Shown here: piece by piece, positions 1-8,411 of the stretch | How positions within the stretch are numbered: the first letter of the stretch is position 1 | Layout: every line of letters starts with the position of its first letter | Assembly (NCBI RefSeq): GCF_900102885.1 | Contig: NZ_FNGE01000006.1 | Span: 1 to 64,000 of the forward strand | Origin: Paracoccus chinensis | GTDB taxonomy: Bacteria; Pseudomonadota; Alphaproteobacteria; Rhodobacterales; Rhodobacteraceae | Direction of reading: 5' to 3' | DNA length: 64,000 nucleotides | Notes under the pieces: model-generated | The model's input: only the letters and a program-made list of their open reading frames with translations | What the model was told of the DNA's origin: nothing | Databases searched by the model: none | Program-made: the position numbers and the translations under genes

Positions 1-130
1 GCCCGCATATCCCTTCAGATATCTCGCAATGTCAAACAGCAGAGGAACAAAACAGACCGCAGTCGCCAATACCACTTGGCGCCAACAGCCAGCCCGTCCC
101 GAATTTCCTTCCGCCCCGTCGCCGAGGCCG
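1..130 (-). other. rRNA operon 5' leader (partial)
   Basis: Read on the minus strand, this stretch lies downstream of two rRNA-type promoters and contains GATATCTGAAGGGATATG close to the window edge. From memory this motif is typical of the leader just ahead of 16S rRNA in Rhodobacteraceae. No 16S sequence itself is inside the window, so the mature rRNA genes must lie to the left. The assignment rests on the promoter pair plus this motif, and the exact transcription start near position 130 is inferred from the -10 box. Confidence 0.6.
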
Positions 131-136
131 GAACCC

Positions 137-165
137 TATCTAGCCATCCCGCGTTGCCCCGTCAA
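137..165 (-). promoter_or_regulatory. rRNA operon promoter, proximal
   Basis: On the minus strand a -35 box TTGACG (165-160) and a -10 box TAGATA (142-137) are separated by exactly 17 bases. This is a near-consensus housekeeping sigma promoter, and the TAGATA -10 box is shared exactly with the second promoter upstream. Transcription would run leftward into the leader at 1-130. Confidence 0.7.
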
Positions 166-269
166 GACCAAAATCCCGACTTTCTTCCGCAGCAGCCTCA
201 AGAGCCCCACCCGGTTCCGCCTCCCGGCTTCCCCGTCCCGCCCAGCGTCCCCGCCGTTCGGTGAAGCGG

Positions 270-298
270 TATCTAGGGGGAGATGCAGACAGGGGCAA
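270..298 (-). promoter_or_regulatory. rRNA operon promoter, distal
   Basis: On the minus strand a -35 box TTGCCC (298-293) and a -10 box TAGATA (275-270) are again 17 bases apart. An A/T-rich run, ATTTTTTGTG, lies directly upstream and could serve as an UP element. The -10 boxes of the two promoters are 133 bases apart. Tandem strong promoters are normal for rRNA operons. Confidence 0.65.
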
Positions 299-554
299 GC
301 ACAAAAAATCACCCGAGCCGCAACTTCGTTGCAACCAACTGAAGCACAACACTTTCCTCTGCCAGTTCCGCCACCCGCAACCGGCCCGGAACCCAGAACA
401 GCCACAACCCGACCCGAATCTCCCATGGAATCGCAACAGCCCAGTGACGGAAGACGTTCCAACACGCGGGACAGGACAGGGGAACTGGAGGGCCAGGGAA
501 CCGGCCTCCAATCCGTTACCAAGTCCATCCTCCAGCGCCCGGCGGACCTGTCCT
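299..554. other. Gene-poor interval upstream of rRNA promoters
   Basis: I see no credible protein gene here. Open frames exist on both strands, but their translations are Pro/Arg/Ser-rich, low in complexity and match no family I recognise. The stretch separates the leftward rRNA promoters from the rightward RNA candidate at 555-714 and may carry Fis-like or other upstream sites that I cannot identify by eye. Confidence 0.5.
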
Positions 555-714
555 ATTTGGCAACTAACCAGACCGGATCTGCTGGGGTAATCATCGCCTT
601 GTTAGTGAGTGTGCCACTTGGCGTTTACCAGTGCGTGGGGGTGACCTTTGGTTGCCCCCTTCTGGTTGGTCCCTGATCGATCCTGAAAAGCCCGCCCTCC
701 CAGGCGGGTTTTTT
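555..714 (+). ncRNA. Candidate structured small RNA
   Basis: No protein gene precedes the strong rightward terminator at 691-714, yet the preceding sequence folds well. AACCAGA (566-572) pairs with TCTGGTT (661-667) as a closing stem. Inside it, GGGGGTGACC (637-646) pairs with GGTTGCCCCC (650-659) around a TTT loop. That inner stem uses one U-G and one G-U wobble pair on the plus strand. These become A-C mismatches on the minus strand, which favours a rightward RNA. The 5' end is not defined and I found no convincing promoter. It could instead be a leftover leader or simply part of the catalase 3' region. Confidence 0.4.
691..714 (+). terminator. Rho-independent terminator
   Basis: CCCGCC (691-696) and GGCGGG (703-708) form a perfect 6-bp stem around a 6-base loop, followed by six T (709-714). 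An AAAA run ahead of the stem gives a weaker T-run on the other strand, so it could also stop leftward transcripts from the catalase gene at 862-1773. Confidence 0.7.
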
Positions 715-861
715 CCTGTGCATCTTCTGTGCATCTTACACGCAGAACAACGCGGATGTGCCTTCCCTACTTCCCCTGACCCTCTAGCCCGCAGCGGGCG
801 CCTGCCGATGCAGCACCCGCACAGGGATGGGGTCAGGCAGTGGAGACCAGCCTTCGCGACC

Positions 862-1773
862 TTACTCCTTCGCGGTCTTGGGAACGGGGTGCGTGGGCGT
901 GCCGTAAAGCCGCGGATCGACCGCGTTCAGCTGGCCCTCGTCGCTCGATATGGGCTGGGGCGAGGCGAGATATTCGAATGTCCCCTCGCCATCGGGCGTG
1001 GTGCCCGCCGACCAGCGGCCCTCGCTGCTTTCGGTGTCCTCCGAGCAGTTCCAGAACTGGTAGCTGACGCGCCCGTCCTCGAGCGACTGCGGGAAGTTCG
1101 AGGGCACGGGGGTTTCCTCCGGGCCGTTAGCGGCCGTTTCCTCTATGGCGGCAAGACACTGGTTCTGGTGCATGGTGTCGCGCGCGATCATGAAGGCCAG
1201 CATCCGCTTGACGCCCGGGTCGTTGGTCAGGTTAAACAACCGCGACACCTGCAGCCGACCCTGGCCTTCCGCCGTGACGTTGAACCGGAAGTCGGCCAGC
1301 AGGTTGCCGCTGGCAATGGTGTATTTCGCGTTCCAGGGATAGCCCACGCTGTCCGCGGGCATCGCCCCCGAGCCCGAGACTAAAGCGTGCTGCGGATTCA
1401 TGCCGGCCACGATCACGTCCTCGACCCAGCTGCCGCCTAGCACGGCACCCACGACGCTGTTCCGGGCCGCATCCTCCTGCGCCTCGACGGGCGAGTTCTC
1501 CAGCAGACGCGCGATCATGGTGGCGAGCATCTCGACATGGGCGATCTCCTCGGTGCCGATGTCCATGATCATGTCCTTGTATTTCTGTGGGCCGCGGCAG
1601 TTCCAGCCCTGGAACAGATGGGGCATCATCACGCTCATCTCGCCCCATTGGCCGCCCAGCGGCTCTTGCAGCATCCTGGCGAGGACGGGGTCGGAACGTT
1701 CGGGCTTGGCGTCGAACTGAAGGTGCGACCGAGGCTCAACTGTCCCGCACCGCCTCGATTGCCCGGCAGCCAC
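862..1773 (-). CDS. Manganese catalase
   Basis: Dinuclear manganese catalase, which disproportionates hydrogen peroxide in the cytoplasm. The 303-residue product contains the ferritin-like four-helix fold with the expected ligands: E45 in GEMS, E75/E76 and H79 in TEEIAHVEM, E169 in the AEGQGRLQ stretch and H202 in RDTMHQ. Homology appears to begin only near residue 19 (LQFDAKPERSDP). The first 18 residues, read from a GTG, do not resemble the usual short N-terminus of the family, which normally starts a few residues before LQ. A proline replaces the usual glutamine after the VMM stretch (residue 51). The core looks catalytically complete but the true start is uncertain. No ribosome-binding site stands out. 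Confidence 0.85.
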   Translation of the reverse strand: MAAGQSRRCGTVEPRSHLQFDAKPERSDPVLARMLQEPLGGQWGEMSVMMPHLFQGWNCRGPQKYKDMIMDIGTEEIAHVEMLATMIARLLENSPVEAQEDAARNSVVGAVLGGSWVEDVIVAGMNPQHALVSGSGAMPADSVGYPWNAKYTIASGNLLADFRFNVTAEGQGRLQVSRLFNLTNDPGVKRMLAFMIARDTMHQNQCLAAIEETAANGPEETPVPSNFPQSLEDGRVSYQFWNCSEDTESSEGRWSAGTTPDGEGTFEYLASPQPISSDEGQLNAVDPRLYGTPTHPVPKTAKE

Positions 1774-1867
1774 TTATGTTATGTCATTGCCGCATCACGC
1801 AGGGATCATTGGCCCCCTGCCCTCTCTCGAACGGGCACCCATGCTTGCGGACTTGAGTTCTGCGCGG

Positions 1868-1885
1868 CATCAGCTTCTGCTGATG
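1868..1885 (+). promoter_or_regulatory. Small hairpin in mgtC-like leader
   Basis: CATCAGC (1868-1874) and GCTGATG (1879-1885) form a perfect 7-bp stem with a TTCT loop, about 40 bases before the TTG start of the MgtC-like gene. It has no T-run, so it is not a terminator. It may be a leader structure; no known riboswitch is recognised. Confidence 0.25.
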
Positions 1886-1925
1886 TCTTGCAGACCTTTG
1901 TCTGAACCGCTGACAGGAGCGCGCC

Positions 1926-2669
1926 TTGCCGGACTTCCTCTTGCCTGTGCTGACGGCCGAAATGTGGCTTCCGCTTGCCAGCAGCCTGCTGACCGGCATG
2001 CTGATCGGGCTCGACCGCGAGCTGCAGGGCAAGCCGGCGGGGCTGCGGACACATACGCTCGTGTGCTTCGCCTCGACGCTGCTGACGCTTGCGGCCGCAC
2101 ATCAGGCGCAATGGACGGTCGATCTCCTGCCGGGCACGCAGGTCGTCTCGGATCCCACCCGCATGGCGCATGGCATCCTGACCGGCATTGGCTTTCTGGG
2201 CGCGGGCGTGATCTTCCGCGAAGGCTCGTCGGTCCACGGCCTGACGACCGCCGCGTCCCTCTGGATCGCGGCTGCCTTGGGGGTGGTCTATGGCGTGGGG
2301 ATGTTCGGCGTGGCTCTGGTCGGCACGGTCGCCACGCTAGTCGTCCTGATCGCGCTGCGGCTTCTTTACGCGGTGCTGCCGCGCAGCTCGAGCCTGCGCC
2401 TGACGATCACCGTGGGCGAAGGTGCGGACCTTGACGCGGCTGCCGTCCGCCAGCTTCTGCGGACCCACGGCCTGCGCGACCAGCCCCTGAGCCAGAGCTA
2501 CGATTCGCGCAACAAGACCATCCAGTTCACGACCTCGACCTACAGCCGCAATCTTTCCGGATGCGACCAGCTCGCCGAGGCCCTGCGCGCCCACTCGGCG
2601 GTTCTGGGCTACACGATGCTGCTGATCGAGGACACGGGCGCGACCGACTCGCCGGAACGGGACGGCTAG
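1926..2669 (+). CDS. MgtC/SapB family membrane protein
   Basis: Inner-membrane protein of the MgtC/SapB family, linked in other bacteria to growth under low magnesium, intracellular survival and control of F-type ATPase. The 247-residue product has about four hydrophobic segments in residues 10-150, with the family signatures GLDRELQGKPAGLRTH and GIGFLGAGVIFREG. A soluble C-terminal ACT-like region of roughly 90 residues follows. I chose the TTG at 1926 because AGGAG lies four bases ahead of it; the ATG at 1962 has no such site and would cut into the first membrane segment. Divergent from the manganese catalase. The transported ion, if any, cannot be told from sequence. Confidence 0.85.
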   Translation: MPDFLLPVLTAEMWLPLASSLLTGMLIGLDRELQGKPAGLRTHTLVCFASTLLTLAAAHQAQWTVDLLPGTQVVSDPTRMAHGILTGIGFLGAGVIFREGSSVHGLTTAASLWIAAALGVVYGVGMFGVALVGTVATLVVLIALRLLYAVLPRSSSLRLTITVGEGADLDAAAVRQLLRTHGLRDQPLSQSYDSRNKTIQFTTSTYSRNLSGCDQLAEALRAHSAVLGYTMLLIEDTGATDSPERDG

Positions 2670-2693
2670 GCAGGAAGCCGACCGGGTCCTCCC

Positions 2694-3875
2694 TTAGCGC
2701 GCATTCATCACGGCCAGGATCGCACCCAGCGACCCCAGCGCAGACAGCAGCATGATGACCAGCAGAGAAGTGGCACCCGCGCCCGGCACCAGGAAATAGC
2801 CCGCAAGCGCCGCCAGCGCCGCGCCCCCCGCAACCGCCATCGCGCCGCCCAGTCCGCTGGCGGTTCCCGCAAGCTCGGGCCGCACGCTCATCATCCCGGC
2901 ATTGGCGTTCGGCATCACCATGCCATTGCCCAGGCCCATGAAGGCGACAGCCCCGAAGAACATCAGGGGATGGTGCAGTTGCGCCAGGTCGGCCGTCAGC
3001 GACACCGCCAGGGCAGCCACCGTCACGACCGCGCCCCACAGGATCATCCGGTCCATGCCGACAAGGATCGACCAGCGGCCCGAGGCGAAGTTGCCCAGCA
3101 GATAGCCGATCGAGGGCGCGGCGAACCAGTAGCCCACCTCGGCAGGGGACAGGTGGAACACCGTCTCGCCGACAAAGGGGGCACCGCCCAGGTAGGCGAA
3201 GAAGGCCCCCGAGGCGAGCGTCGCCGCCATTGCATAGCCCCAGAACCGGCCCGACCGCGCCAGCACCGGATAGGCCTTGATCTGCGCCCGCAGGGACAAG
3301 CCGCCCCGCGCGGTTTCGCCCATATCCACCCAGGCCAGAACGAACACCGCCACTCCAAGCGCGAGCATGGCAGTGAAGCTCGCCTTCCAGCCCCACAGCT
3401 GGTCCAGCGCGCCGCCCAGGATGGGGGCCAGCATCGGGACGACCGACATCCCCATGGTGACATAGCCGATGCGGCTGGCGGCCGCGGGTCCCGCAACCAT
3501 GTCGCGCACCACTGCGCGCGACAGCACCAGCCCCGTCGTCACCACCGCCTGAATCATCCGCATGACCAGGAACCAGCCCGCGTTCGGCGCCAGCAGCGTG
3601 CCCGCGCTTGCCGCAAGGAAGATCGCCAGCGCCCCCAGCATCACGGGCCGGCGTCCCCAGCGGTCACTGATCGGCCCGACCAGCAACTGGACCACCGCCG
3701 AAGCCGCCAGATAGGCCGAGACCGACAGCTGCATCAGCCCGTAATCGACGCCGAAATACCGTGCCATCCCAGGAAGGGAAGGCAGGAACACATTCATCGA
3801 CAAAGCGGCGATGCCCGCCAGTGCCACCAGCGTCGCCATCTTGGGCGGGGTTCTCGTCCCAGTCGTGAAAGACAA
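2694..3875 (-). CDS. MFS drug exporter, Bcr/CflA type
   Basis: Major facilitator superfamily proton-coupled exporter of the Bcr/CflA group, about 393 residues with twelve predicted membrane segments. It shows the MFS loop motif GPISDRWGRRPVML between segments 2 and 3 and the antiporter-type SRAVVRDM stretch in segment 5. A longer frame runs to 3923. I prefer the TTG at 3875 because GGGAG sits a few bases upstream and the family begins near the TPPKMATLVAL region; an ATG 12 codons later is the alternative. It is convergent with the MgtC-like gene. Substrates cannot be inferred. Confidence 0.85.
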   Translation of the reverse strand: MSFTTGTRTPPKMATLVALAGIAALSMNVFLPSLPGMARYFGVDYGLMQLSVSAYLAASAVVQLLVGPISDRWGRRPVMLGALAIFLAASAGTLLAPNAGWFLVMRMIQAVVTTGLVLSRAVVRDMVAGPAAASRIGYVTMGMSVVPMLAPILGGALDQLWGWKASFTAMLALGVAVFVLAWVDMGETARGGLSLRAQIKAYPVLARSGRFWGYAMAATLASGAFFAYLGGAPFVGETVFHLSPAEVGYWFAAPSIGYLLGNFASGRWSILVGMDRMILWGAVVTVAALAVSLTADLAQLHHPLMFFGAVAFMGLGNGMVMPNANAGMMSVRPELAGTASGLGGAMAVAGGAALAALAGYFLVPGAGATSLLVIMLLSALGSLGAILAVMNAR

Positions 3876-4161
3876 TCCATGCTCCCGAGGAAGATCAGGG
3901 CGGCATCCGTGTCGTGTCGCCAAACCGTTTTCTCACCCGGACCGAGCCACGAAGACAAGCCTGTGGCAGCCGGGCGACCTGCCCAAAGCCAGCAGTGCCA
4001 GCCCTCGGGTGCAGCCCGCGATGGCGTAGCGTCCGCTCTTGCCTTTGGGGGTCGCCTATGCCCGGGGGGCATGCTAGCCTTCGCCGCCCCGGGCCCGCAT
4101 GGGTCTAGCGGACATTTCATTACCCGAAACCAAGCACTTCGCCCTTCATCCAAGAGATGCC

Positions 4162-5160
4162 ATGTCAGTTCTGGAAGAAAACCTGCAGCAGCACTTCGCT
4201 GCGATCGTGGCGGGCTCGGATGACGCGATCGTCGCCAAGGATCTCAACAGCATCATCCTGAGCTGGAATCCGGCAGCCGAACGCATCTTCGGCTATTCGG
4301 CCGAGGAGGTGCTGGGCAAGCCGATCACCATCCTCATCCCCGAGGACCGCCAGCACGAGGAGGTGGACTTCATCGACCGCCTGCGCCGGGGCGAGCGGAT
4401 CCAGCATTTCGAGACGCTGCGCCGCAAGAAGAACGGCGAACTGTTCCCGATCTCGGTCAGCATCTCGCCCATCCGGGACAGGAACGGGAAGGTCATCGGG
4501 GCGTCGAAGATCGCCCGCGACATCACGGCCCAGCGTCGCGCCGCCGAGCAGCAGCGCCTTCTGCTGTCGGAGATGAGACATCGCGTCGGCAACAGCTTCG
4601 CGATTGCCAGCGGGCTGCTGAGGCTCTGCGCGGACCAGGCCTCGGAGGTGGACGACTTCGTGGGGCTCATGCGCGGGCGCTTCCTTGCCCTCGCCGCCGC
4701 GCATTCCCTTGCCGCGCCAGCCACGGCAGAGGGAACGGAATCCTCCGGGGAAAGGCCCCTCGGCGCGCTTCTCGAAGCAATCCTTCAGCCCTTCACGGGA
4801 CCTCTTCCTGCCGACGTCAGGGTCGAGGATGTCGTCGTCAGCGGTGCCGCCGTCACGCCTCTGGCGCTGGTGCTTTACGAACTCTGCACCAACTCGGTGA
4901 AATACGGGGCCCTGTCCCGGAAGAACGGACGCCTTGCGATCACCGGCACGCGCAAGGGTGATCGCCTCATCATCCGCTGGACAGAGGAATTCCAGAACCA
5001 GCCCCGGGACGAGCAGGTTTCCCGAAGCGGCTTTGGAACCACGATGTGCGAGTCGGCGGTAACGGACCAACTGGACGGCACGTTCCAGCGTGTCTTCACG
5101 CAAAGCGGGATGGAGGCCACGCTCGACCTCAACCTCCATCGCCTGACGGCGAAGACCTGA
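4162..5160 (+). CDS. PAS-domain HWE sensor histidine kinase
   Basis: Soluble sensor kinase of 332 residues. A PAS domain (about 10-125) carries the SWNPAAERIFGYS motif typical of heme/flavin-type PAS sensors, followed by the PAC tail KIARDITAQRR. The kinase core has the phospho-acceptor H140 in EMRHRVGNS, an N box at ALVLYELCTNSVKYGA and the W-T-E of the HWE family. No membrane segment is seen, so the signal is likely cytoplasmic. I took the ATG at 4162, preceded by AAGAG, over the upstream ATG at 4099. No response regulator is adjacent, so the partner is unknown. HWE kinases often feed general stress response regulators in alphaproteobacteria. Confidence 0.88.
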   Translation: MSVLEENLQQHFAAIVAGSDDAIVAKDLNSIILSWNPAAERIFGYSAEEVLGKPITILIPEDRQHEEVDFIDRLRRGERIQHFETLRRKKNGELFPISVSISPIRDRNGKVIGASKIARDITAQRRAAEQQRLLLSEMRHRVGNSFAIASGLLRLCADQASEVDDFVGLMRGRFLALAAAHSLAAPATAEGTESSGERPLGALLEAILQPFTGPLPADVRVEDVVVSGAAVTPLALVLYELCTNSVKYGALSRKNGRLAITGTRKGDRLIIRWTEEFQNQPRDEQVSRSGFGTTMCESAVTDQLDGTFQRVFTQSGMEATLDLNLHRLTAKT

Positions 5161-5445
5161 AGGCTTCCGGTCCGGCGAAGCCGGAATGCACAGGTGCAGA
5201 GGGCGCATCCAAACCCGGAATGCCTGTCGGACTTGTCTGTGGTGGCAAGGCATTCCAGGCAGAGCAAGCCTGCGCCTTTTCCGGGCAGATTCCGGAACAG
5301 CCATGGATCGTCAGTCCTGTCCTGCGCGTTGAAGCGCGATCACCATGGTTTCGGGCGCCCCGATCAGGCGCCTGGCGGCAATGCTCCGGCAAGGAATGCA
5401 GGGGCGGACCCTGTACATGGACCCATTCCACGAGGATGCCGGGCA

Positions 5446-5625
5446 ATGTCCGACCTCGCTGCCCGACTGGAAAACGAGCTGACCGCCCTGAATCACGCTG
5501 CCCAGCGCGCGGCGGCCACCGCCCTGTCGCTGAACCACCCGCAGGCCGAGGCCCTAAGGATGATCGCCGCCTTCACCGAGCGCCTTGTCAAGGAAAGCGG
5601 CCCGTCCTCAAGCTTCAGGCAGTGA
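5446..5625 (+). CDS. Small hypothetical protein (59 aa)
   Basis: An ATG preceded by GAGGATGCCGGGCA opens a 59-residue frame (MSDLAARLENELTAL at the start). It is predicted to be largely helical with heptad-like leucine and alanine spacing and an ESGPSSS tail. It does not resemble the anti-sigma factor NepR, which would have been the attractive guess next to an HWE kinase. It lies 285 bases downstream of the kinase in the same direction. Function unknown; a real gene is plausible but not certain. Confidence 0.45.
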   Translation: MSDLAARLENELTALNHAAQRAAATALSLNHPQAEALRMIAAFTERLVKESGPSSSFRQ

Positions 5626-5817
5626 GGCGCGCTTGAGGGCCATCGGGGAACACGCAGCCCTTGGCTTGGATCAGCAAGGCACGGTGCCCTATATGCGCAA
5701 CGCGCCCGCCGCCAGACCCACCAGTTCAACGATCAAGCGCCACCCACCGGTGGCATCCAACGGATCTCTCGGCCAGACCCCGAGGGCATAGCGGCTGAAA
5801 TCCATTGATTATGGAAG

Positions 5818-5903
5818 TGGTACCCGAGGTCGGACTCGAACCGACATATCCTTGCGGATGGCGGATTTTGAATCCGCTGCGTCTACCATTCCGCCACTCG
5901 GGC
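5818..5903 (-). tRNA. tRNA-Leu (anticodon CAA)
   Basis: Minus-strand cloverleaf of 86 bases including encoded CCA. Acceptor arm GCCCGAG pairs with CTCGGGT. The anticodon stem GCGGA/TCCGC encloses the loop TTCAAAA, giving anticodon CAA, which reads the UUG leucine codon. A long variable arm (CATCCGCAAGGATATG region) confirms a class II tRNA, and the T arm is GTCGGTTCGAGTCCGAC. This codon is rare in high-GC genomes, yet UUG starts are used several times in this window. Confidence 0.95.
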
Positions 5904-5947
5904 ACGCGCCTCAGCGATAGACTGACGCAGGCGCCGACGCAAGCGGC

Positions 5948-6895
5948 TCAGGCGCCGGCGAGCTTTGCCTGCCGTGCCAGGCGCAACCGGGCGAAGTCGT
6001 CGCCTGCGTGATAGGAGGATCGCGTCAGGGGCGTGGCCGACACCATCAGGAAGCCCTTGCCCCAAGCCGCTTTCTCGTAACCCGCGAACTCCTCGGGCGT
6101 GACGAAGCGGTCCACGCGGTGGTGCTTGGGCGTGGGCTGCAGGTATTGGCCGATGGTGATGAAGTCGATATCGGCCGCCCGCATGTCATCCATGACCTGC
6201 AGCACGCCCTGCCGGTCCTCGCCCAGGCCCACCATGATCCCGGACTTGGTGAACATCGAGGCGTCCAGTTCCTTGACCCGCTGCAACAGCCGCAACGAGG
6301 CGAAATAGCGCGCCCCCGGTCGCACGGTCGGATACAGCCCCGGCACGGTTTCCAGGTTGTGGTTGAAGACGTCGGGCCTCGCCTCGACCACGGTTTCCAG
6401 CGCTCCGGGCTTCGCCTTCAGGAAGTCCGGCGTCAGCACCTCGATGGTCGATCCGGGCGAGCGGTGGCGAATGGCGCGGATCGTCTGGGCAAAATGCTCG
6501 GCCCCGCCGTCGTCCAGGTCGTCGCGGTCCACGCTGGTGATCACCACGTGCTTGAGGCCCAGGGTCGCCACGGCATGGGCAACGCGGCCCGGCTCGAACA
6601 CGTCCAGCGCGTCGGGCTTGCCCGTCGCCACGTTGCAGAAGGAACAGCCGCGCGTGCAGATCTCGCCCATGATCATCATGGTGGCGTGGCCCTGGCTCCA
6701 GCATTCGCCGACGTTGGGGCAGCCGGCTTCCTCGCAGACGGTGGACAGGCGGTTGGTGCGCAGGATGTCGCGCGTATCCTTGTAGCCCTGGCTGACAGGC
6801 GCCTTGACGCGGATCCAGGCGGGCTTCTTGGGCTGGTCCTGGTCGGGACGATGGGCCTTTTCGGGGTGGCGCAGGACCGGCGGCAGGTCGGACAT
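5948..6895 (-). CDS. lipA: Lipoyl synthase
   Basis: Radical SAM enzyme that inserts two sulfurs into octanoylated lipoyl domains of pyruvate and 2-oxoglutarate dehydrogenase and the glycine cleavage system. The 315-residue protein has the auxiliary cluster cysteines in [12 protein letters not shown] and the radical SAM motif CTRGCSFC, plus the C-terminal RSSYHA serine region. Start at the ATG at 6895, with GAGG eight bases upstream; an open extension to 7111 has no family similarity. It lies just upstream of the tRNA-Leu gene on the same strand. Confidence 0.97.
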   Translation of the reverse strand: MSDLPPVLRHPEKAHRPDQDQPKKPAWIRVKAPVSQGYKDTRDILRTNRLSTVCEEAGCPNVGECWSQGHATMMIMGEICTRGCSFCNVATGKPDALDVFEPGRVAHAVATLGLKHVVITSVDRDDLDDGGAEHFAQTIRAIRHRSPGSTIEVLTPDFLKAKPGALETVVEARPDVFNHNLETVPGLYPTVRPGARYFASLRLLQRVKELDASMFTKSGIMVGLGEDRQGVLQVMDDMRAADIDFITIGQYLQPTPKHHRVDRFVTPEEFAGYEKAAWGKGFLMVSATPLTRSSYHAGDDFARLRLARQAKLAGA

Positions 6896-7008
6896 CGGAA
6901 AACCTCGAAGGGTCGGAAGCGGCCATGCGGCCCGAACCCCGAGGTAGTCCTTTCCGCCGGGTTGATCAACCGGCGCGGCCGGGTGCCGCAGATCGGTCCC
7001 GCAACCTG

Positions 7009-8208
7009 TCAGCCGATCAGCGGCCCGCCCCGGCCGTAACGCTCGCGGTAATGCCGCTCCAGGCGCATCAGGGCCAGCCGCAGCACCACCTTTCCCGAGC
7101 GGGCGGACCATCCCAGCCGCCGTTCGGTCATCTCGATCCCTTCCAGAAAGCAGCAGACGCGCAGCACCAAGTCGCCCATGCCGGGGCCAAGCTCGCGCAG
7201 CGCCTCGGCCACGCGGCGGCGCGCGGCCTCGGACCCGCCTCCGCCAGCGCCGGGGACGAAGCCCGCGTCGATGCCCGCCGTCATGAAGCCGTCCCAGTTC
7301 TGGGTGACGCGCACGCCCATCTGCGCCAGCTCGAAATCCTCGCGCAGCCGCTCGCCCGCAGTCACCATGCCGCTGTCCAGGAAGGGCTGGCCGTTGGCGT
7401 CGCGGCGACGCGCGAGGACCAGCAACGGGCTTTCCGCGATGTTGACGCGCATCCGCCGCATCCCGTCGCCATCGGGATCGTCGAGGACGCGCTCCTCCAT
7501 GATCCGGTGGGCCTGCGCGGCCTGAGGGCCGAAGTCGGGCATCTCGAAGGGCGCGGCCGCCTCGGCCATGCCGCCGGGGGCGTCCACGGGGGCCGCGTTG
7601 CCGAAATCGGCCGCGGTCGGCAGTCCCGCAGAGCGGCCGGTGACCATCGACTTCAGCGCCGCACGGCCCGCTGCCGTGATCGCGTGGCGGGTGATGCGGC
7701 CCTGCCCCACCAGCGCGACCCAGCCGCGCAGGGCCAGCGTCTCGGCCACGCGGCGGTCCAGCACGGCCGTGCGGATGTCGGCGCGGGTGACGATCGCCTT
7801 GTCCATTCCCTCGGCCACGGCCAGCACCGCGCCGGGCTCGGCCAGCCGCCGCAGGACGCGGCGCATCTCGGTGCGGTCCTGCTCGGTCATGGCATCCTGG
7901 CCGACCCGCTCCACAGCGCGGTCGATCAGGGGGTCGTCGCGGCGGTTCTCGAACCGGCGGATGCGGCGCAGGATGGTCGAGGCATGGCAGCCCGTCTCTC
8001 GCGCCAGTGCGCGGATCGACTCTCCTCCTTCGACATGGCGCAGGTAAAGCTGCGCATCCTCGGGCAGGGCCAGTCGAGGTACTGCCTCGGCCACCTCGGA
8101 GGCAAGCGGCAGCGCCGCCGCTTCGGCGGAAGCTCCGGGCAGCACCCCTTCGCAGGACCGCAGCGGGATCGCGGCAGCGTCGGCGAAATCACCCGTCAGT
8201 ATCGTCAT
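7009..8208 (-). CDS. DUF6456 helix-turn-helix protein
   Basis: A 399-residue cytoplasmic protein. An N-terminal region with a helix-turn-helix (about residues 50-95, [20 protein letters not shown]) is followed by a Gly/Ala-rich middle and a conserved C-terminal DUF6456 region (about 230-390, with [13 protein letters not shown] and [13 protein letters not shown]). The C-terminal part resembles phage-type or replication-linked DNA-binding domains, but no function is established. It is divergent from the DUF6477 gene, an arrangement I recall as usual in Rhodobacteraceae. Likely a DNA-binding regulator; targets unknown. Confidence 0.75.
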   Translation of the reverse strand: MTILTGDFADAAAIPLRSCEGVLPGASAEAAALPLASEVAEAVPRLALPEDAQLYLRHVEGGESIRALARETGCHASTILRRIRRFENRRDDPLIDRAVERVGQDAMTEQDRTEMRRVLRRLAEPGAVLAVAEGMDKAIVTRADIRTAVLDRRVAETLALRGWVALVGQGRITRHAITAAGRAALKSMVTGRSAGLPTAADFGNAAPVDAPGGMAEAAAPFEMPDFGPQAAQAHRIMEERVLDDPDGDGMRRMRVNIAESPLLVLARRRDANGQPFLDSGMVTAGERLREDFELAQMGVRVTQNWDGFMTAGIDAGFVPGAGGGGSEAARRRVAEALRELGPGMGDLVLRVCCFLEGIEMTERRLGWSARSGKVVLRLALMRLERHYRERYGRGGPLIG

Positions 8209-8411
8209 TTCAGCATTTCCCTTGTCATCCTCGGGCCGACCCGACCCTGGGTCCCGAACCTGTCCGAAAAGACAGGTCGGCCTTCATCTCGGTGAGGAAT
8301 GGCTAAGAATCCCTAAAGATCATTAACCACGGCGGACGCTGCTGCCGCCGCTGGCGCAACATCGGCACAAGGCAGGCAAGACTTGGGGCATCACCCGACG
8401 CCCGGAGCCTC

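Noticed and set aside
29..676. Long plus-strand open frame of 215 codons near the left edge
   Set aside because: The translation is Pro/Arg/Ser-rich with no recognisable domain, and the frame runs antisense through two rRNA-type promoters and their leader.
6958..6975. GGTTGATCAACC palindrome between lipA and the DUF6456 gene, considered as an FNR/ANR box
   Set aside because: The TTGAT and ATCAA halves overlap with no 4-base spacer. It is more likely part of a weak stem after the DUF6456 gene.
8305..8340. CTAA/TTAA elements upstream of the DUF6456/DUF6477 pair as a CtrA site
   Set aside because: No pair has the required 7-base spacing with one mismatch or fewer.
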